A DNA stretch of 64,000 nucleotides from Panorpa germanica (Eukaryota; Arthropoda; Insecta; Mecoptera; Panorpidae): assembly GCA_963678705.1 (NCBI GenBank), contig OY783204.1:28964759-29028758 (forward strand), read 5' to 3'. The notes below the pieces were generated by a model that ran no database searches, was not told the DNA's origin, and saw nothing but the letters and a program-made list of their open reading frames with translations. Positions 58,628 to 64,000 of this stretch are shown here, in pieces; the stretch's first letter is position 1; the number at the start of each line of letters is the position of its first letter. Position numbers and translations under genes: made by a program.

Positions 58628-59464
58628 TACAGGGTGATTCAAAATCACATCAATTAATCAAATGATACAATAAATATAACACGTAATCACCATAAGTTAC
58701 GCACAGGTTAATTAGATGTCTTTTATTGAAATAATCGCAAAAAAATAATTTATATTTGATTTAAAGTTTTATTAACGTATAACTCGCAAGCACTGTTGCT
58801 TCTTTGTTGTCTATACTGTAACGTGCTACGATAGCGCTACTAGCGACAAAGAAAATACCGCATAAAATTATAAGTTTGTAAAAATTAATGAGTATTGAAA
58901 CAATTATAATATATAAGAAAAAATAAATAAACAATCAACCAATTGGAGTAATAATGATTAAACATTCTAATTGTGTTGATTATTAATGATTTTATATAAA
59001 ACAAGTTCAAGCAAATAATTTATTGTTCTCGAAAATCGTTTAAATTTAAATGTTGATCAAAAAGTGATTTGACAGTTAAGTGATTTGCAGAATGTAAAAT
59101 ATAAGCACAGTAATTCATATATTCCACCCATCCACCCAGTAAACATTTAGTGAAGTGCCCTATTTTGACCCGTTTCTATCACTATTTCACTTCAATTATA
59201 GTTCGCAACAACTTTATCTTCATTTGTATTCCGACAGGTGGAGTGGTACCGTCATCTGTAGCCGGTAAAACAGACATTTCATATGAACGATTGTGAGAAA
59301 CTGAACTATAAATGAACTCTTTCATGACAAAAAAATGATACGCCTCTCCAATATGATGTCAAAGTGACTCCAAAATACTCCAAAATGTTTACTGGGCATG
59401 CTCTCAGGCTTTACTTACTTACTTATACAATTTAATACAACAAAGTATTTTGAGTCACCCTGTA
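58628..59464. mobile_element. MITE-C with a nested MITE-B
   Basis: The ends TACAGGGTGATTCAAAAT and ATTTTGAGTCACCCTGTA are terminal inverted repeats, 18 bp with one mismatch, bordered by TA, suggesting TA target duplication. The interior has no coding capacity and contains MITE-B at 59135-59396. Without it, MITE-C is about 575 bp. Confidence 0.75.
59135..59396 (-). mobile_element. MITE-B copy 3, inside MITE-C
   Basis: 262 bp, inverted relative to the other copies: starts CCCAGTAAACATTTAGTGAA and ends CTCCAAAATGTTTACTGGG. CA lies on both sides. Strong match to 43106-43358 along its whole length. Confidence 0.85.

Positions 59465-62462
<2,998 letters not shown>

Positions 62463-62541
<79 letters not shown>
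62463..62541. repeat. (TA)n microsatellite
   Basis: About 79 bp of uninterrupted TA dinucleotides. Confidence 0.97.
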
Positions 62542-62545
<4 letters not shown>

Positions 62546-63215
62546 ATTCGTCGCACGAGAGGATCAGCTTTGTAAGAAGCTAACGGAATTAAAACTTTTA
62601 ATTCTAGTGATTAAATAAGGGGGTCCAACATAAAATGAACAGATCAAAAGTATATCTCTATCTCTTTCACTCATCAAGAAAGTCGTATAGCAAACATTTA
62701 CGATTCAAAATCTACGAACTGACAAAGTCCCAAAGTTGAGAATGTTACAAGATCACAATTATCAAAAGTTTTACTTAATATTGCAAAGTATAATACCACA
62801 AAAGATACAAACTAGGGTTACGTAGCGTAGGTAAGTAGGGTGGAAAGGGAAGCTCTAACTCTAGCTAAATGCGTCACGAACTGTACGTGATCTGCGAGCT
62901 AATTTATTTGAGGAAGTGTATTATTTAAGCAATATGTAATCTTGTTGAAGGTGGTGATAATAATTAAAGTTATTTGCGTTTAAATAGCTGTTACGCATAA
63001 TAAATAAAATTGAAGATTTATACAAAATTGTATAAACACATATACATACATATTTTATATGTAAACTTTAATTAATAATAACAATAATAAATATTACAAT
63101 TCTAAATCTCTATGGATAAATATCACACACACAAAGAAAGAAATAATAAAACAAAATTACAAAAACATAAACCCAATAAATTCCAATACCCCGGAAAATA
63201 TTTAAATCTACTTAC
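62542..63215. other. Non-coding stretch
   Basis: AT-rich, no feature recognised. Confidence 0.4.
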
Positions 63216-63266
63216 CGCTAACCACGCAGGTGTTCTTGCATATCACGTGACACATATTTAAAATAA
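63216..63266 (-). other. Candidate short 5' exon on the minus strand
   Basis: 51 bp between acceptor CTTTTAATTTACAG and a strong donor GCG|GTAAGT on the minus strand. It contains an ATG (MCHVICKNTC...), with no known family. It is in the right orientation to be an early exon of the minus-strand gene at 44-42 kb or 22 kb. A CG-richer patch at 63305-63350 upstream could be its promoter. Confidence 0.22.
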
Positions 63267-64000
63267 CTGTAAATTAAAAGTTTAAATGATCGACTTAGTT
63301 CGTGAATCTTCGCGGTACGAACACAAGGTCAACACCTCTTTCCCCGTATATACTACCCGTTGCAAAAATATTGCGTCATCTTTTATTAGGAAACAATTAT
63401 TTGATTAAAACTAATTAAAGTAATATAATTAATTCACGATTAATGTTAATGGGGTTTTAGAAACATAATAAATGTCTTATATTGTTAATTATAAACACAC
63501 ACACACGATCGTACACCAGTAATATATCAACAAAAAGTCTAATGAAAGTAAACGTTTCACAAGCAAAAAAAGTTAGGTTAGAATAGTTATTTACACTTTT
63601 TTGTTAATTATAAACGATTTTGTTAATAATTATCTTTACAATTAGACACTTTAATTGTGCTTTAAGGTAATTACACACATTTTAACACTGTGACACAGTT
63701 TTAATTATTTTTAAGGGTTAATTATAATTACAAAAAAATCGCGACGCGGACGTATGGCCTGCTACTTAAGTGGGTGCCCCACTACTGACCGATGGATATT
63801 ACGGATACATTATTAATATTGCATTTTAAATAATTAAATCTCGAATACAGTGTTTTTATTTTTAAAAGAAAAAACTCCAAGTATTTTTCTCATAATAAAT
63901 TTTAGTTTTGGACGTAATACTTTTTAATTTATGTAAGAGAAATTATTTATTAATTATTAATTTATTATTATTACTTTTTTTGGAGTGAAACTTCTATATG
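63267..64000. other. Non-coding stretch
   Basis: AT-rich except for a CG patch at 63740-63790 (TCGCGACGCGGACGTATGGC). No exon or element recognised. Confidence 0.4.

Overview
The window is AT-rich, intron-like animal DNA, most likely from an insect. It has no operons, ribosome binding sites or dense reading frames. Coding sequence is limited to scattered exon-size pieces with GT-AG borders, and most recognisable sequence is transposable elements: two Bel/Pao LTR retrotransposons, several copies of one jockey-like LINE, and at least five families of short inverted-repeat elements. Species cannot be named from this sequence.

Host gene on the minus strand: the best-supported coding exon is 21571-22173. 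It encodes 201 residues of Ser/Thr-Pro-rich sequence and ends at a GTAAGT donor just inside what looks like a PH domain, perhaps of a DOK7-like docking protein. Exons of similar quality lie upstream on the same strand at 43451-43621 and 42043-42157. They join in phase, and there are weaker candidates at 44020-44084 and 63216-63266. The simplest reading is one long minus-strand gene (or two adjacent ones) with 5' exons at about 42-44 kb and possibly 63 kb, the PH-domain exon at 22 kb, and further exons below the window start or hidden by insertions. That linkage is inference. The 42 kb exon carries an in-frame 90-bp tandem duplication that creates a second splice donor.

Left part (1-12.9 kb): a 5'-truncated LINE (2741-3243 plus its tail 6381-6414, flanked by TACATAATA) is split by a complete Bel/Pao insertion (3244-6380, flanked by CAAAT). 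Two dispersed repeats of unknown class follow (8438-9070 and 10325-10605). A second Bel/Pao element, on the minus strand, fills 12989-18022. It is flanked by ACCAC and its 446-bp LTRs show one mismatch. It carries an 872-codon open but chimeric and internally deleted reading frame, and a roughly 1-kb, 61-bp-unit minisatellite in its leader. Both Bel/Pao elements lack the reverse transcriptase core, so both are non-autonomous, and both have very similar LTR pairs, so both moved recently.

Middle and right (18-64 kb): long AT-rich intron or intergenic DNA with five copies of a TA-flanked inverted-repeat MITE (MITE-A), three of a CCCAGTAAACA-ended MITE (MITE-B), one CAGGGTGA-ended element (MITE-C), related GCGCACACTG-ended elements, fold-back repeats at 32.9-33.9 kb, more LINE copies (30.2, 38.3, 47 kb), and three long (TA)n tracts. 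Insertions are repeatedly nested: LINE in MITE-A, MITE-A in MITE-B, MITE-B in MITE-C, MITE-B in the GCGCACACTG element, and Bel/Pao in LINE. This gives a relative order of activity readable from the sequence alone.
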